21,837 nt of DNA from Candidatus Gastranaerophilales bacterium (GTDB taxonomy: Bacteria; Cyanobacteriota; Vampirovibrionia; Gastranaerophilales; Gastranaerophilaceae), in the NCBI GenBank assembly GCA_900772035.1, contig CAAGQE010000003.1:1-21837 (forward strand), in the 5' to 3' direction. Positions 21,505 to 21,837 of this stretch are shown piece by piece (within the stretch, counting starts at the first letter, position 1; every line of letters begins with the position of its first letter). The translations under genes and the position numbers were made by a program. The notes under the pieces were generated by a model, which had not been told where the DNA came from, ran no database searches, and was given only the letters and a program-made list of their open reading frames with translations.

Positions 21505-21837
21505 TTAATTTTCTTTGATTTGTTCGTCGTTATTAATTCTTTTTGCAAGATACAAAAACGGGGTATCGCAGACGGCTATTATCAATTTCAAAACATAAGT
21601 CGTAAAGCACAATTTGAGGACGATTGAAAGCGGAAATACTTCGAAAAATGCAATAAATGTGAACAAAATCGTATCGACAAGTTGGCTTGTCATTGTTGCC
21701 GCGTTATTTCTTACCCAAAGAAATTTGTCCGAGGGCAAAATATCTCTGATTTTTTTGTATAAAAATACGTCCATTGTGTTTGAAACCAAATAGGCAAGCA
21801 TACTTCCGAGGCAAATTCTCGGTGTAAGTGCAAAAAT
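21505..21837 (-). CDS. Queuosine precursor transporter (YhhQ/VUT family), C-terminal part
   Basis: The last 110 residues of a multi-span inner-membrane transporter; the 5' end lies beyond the right edge. The first visible residues IFALTPRICLGSMLAYLVSNTMDVF and the block FLWVRNNAATMTSQLVDTILFTF are typical of the YhhQ/COG1738 family, which imports queuosine precursors (preQ0 or preQ1) for tRNA modification. An internal ATG at 21799-21801 is not the true start, because the conserved TPRI segment continues upstream without a stop. Its G+C content matches the main part of the window rather than the cassette, so the cassette border lies within the 27 bases to its left. No terminator separates it from the DpnA-like gene. 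Confidence 0.85.
   Translation of the reverse strand: MFALTPRICLGSMLAYLVSNTMDVFLYKKIRDILPSDKFLWVRNNAATMTSQLVDTILFTFIAFFEVFPLSIVLKLCFTTYVLKLIIAVCDTPFLYLAKRINNDEQIKEN

Noticed and set aside
1..21837. CRISPR arrays, tRNA or rRNA genes, insertion sequences
   Set aside because: I looked for spaced direct repeats, cloverleaf-like tails, ribosomal signatures and transposase motifs, and saw none.

Overview
The window most likely comes from a non-photosynthetic cyanobacterial relative (Vampirovibrionia/'Melainabacteria', for example Gastranaerophilales). This is an inference. The envelope is diderm (TolC, TonB-ExbB-ExbD, lytic transglycosylase). It occurs alongside families common in Firmicutes (DUF1836, DUF6485) and a large cytosolic GH57 enzyme, at roughly 40% G+C. 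A Negativicute or another diderm Firmicute cannot be excluded. Promoters are clean sigma70-type, and several genes end in clear intrinsic terminators. No tRNA, rRNA or CRISPR array was seen.

Layout. Positions 1-1836 (minus strand) hold the N-terminal part of fabH and an M20 metallopeptidase, each with its own promoter. Positions 2058-5323 (plus) hold a lytic transglycosylase, a Nudix/winged-helix regulator with a degenerate catalytic box, and an operon of an RfbA-like nucleotidyltransferase, a Cys-rich DUF6485 protein and a membrane-anchored metallophosphoesterase. Positions 5442-6507 (plus) hold two uncharacterised genes, the first ending in a domain resembling secreted-toxin C-termini. Positions 6585-9962 (minus) are an operon of a UshA-like periplasmic 5'-nucleotidase and a TolC-like protein. 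Positions 10077-11346 (minus) are bioD plus a DUF1836 gene. Positions 11438-12801 (plus) hold two adjacent secreted proteins that look like paralogues with a VirB10/TrbI-like beta domain. Positions 12889-15766 (plus) are a tonB-exbB-exbD-exbD operon whose promoter carries a perfect inverted repeat in its spacer. Positions 15825-18089 (minus) are a GH57 alpha-glucan enzyme.

Positions 18388-21477 (minus) are a distinctly AT-rich DpnII-type restriction-modification cassette: a class-beta methyltransferase (DpnA-like), a Dam/DpnM-like methyltransferase, an unrecognised 189-residue protein and a DpnII-family endonuclease. It lies between the GH57 gene and a truncated queuosine-precursor transporter gene at the right edge.

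The most striking signal is global. Reading the whole window by eye, I find the tetranucleotide GATC, the site expected for DpnII-family enzymes, only six times, where base composition alone predicts about 75. Only three of these lie in the 18 kb outside the cassette, and the other three are all inside the two methyltransferase genes. The rest of the window therefore appears shaped by long selection against GATC. The best candidate for an undescribed component is the 189-residue protein co-transcribed with this cassette.
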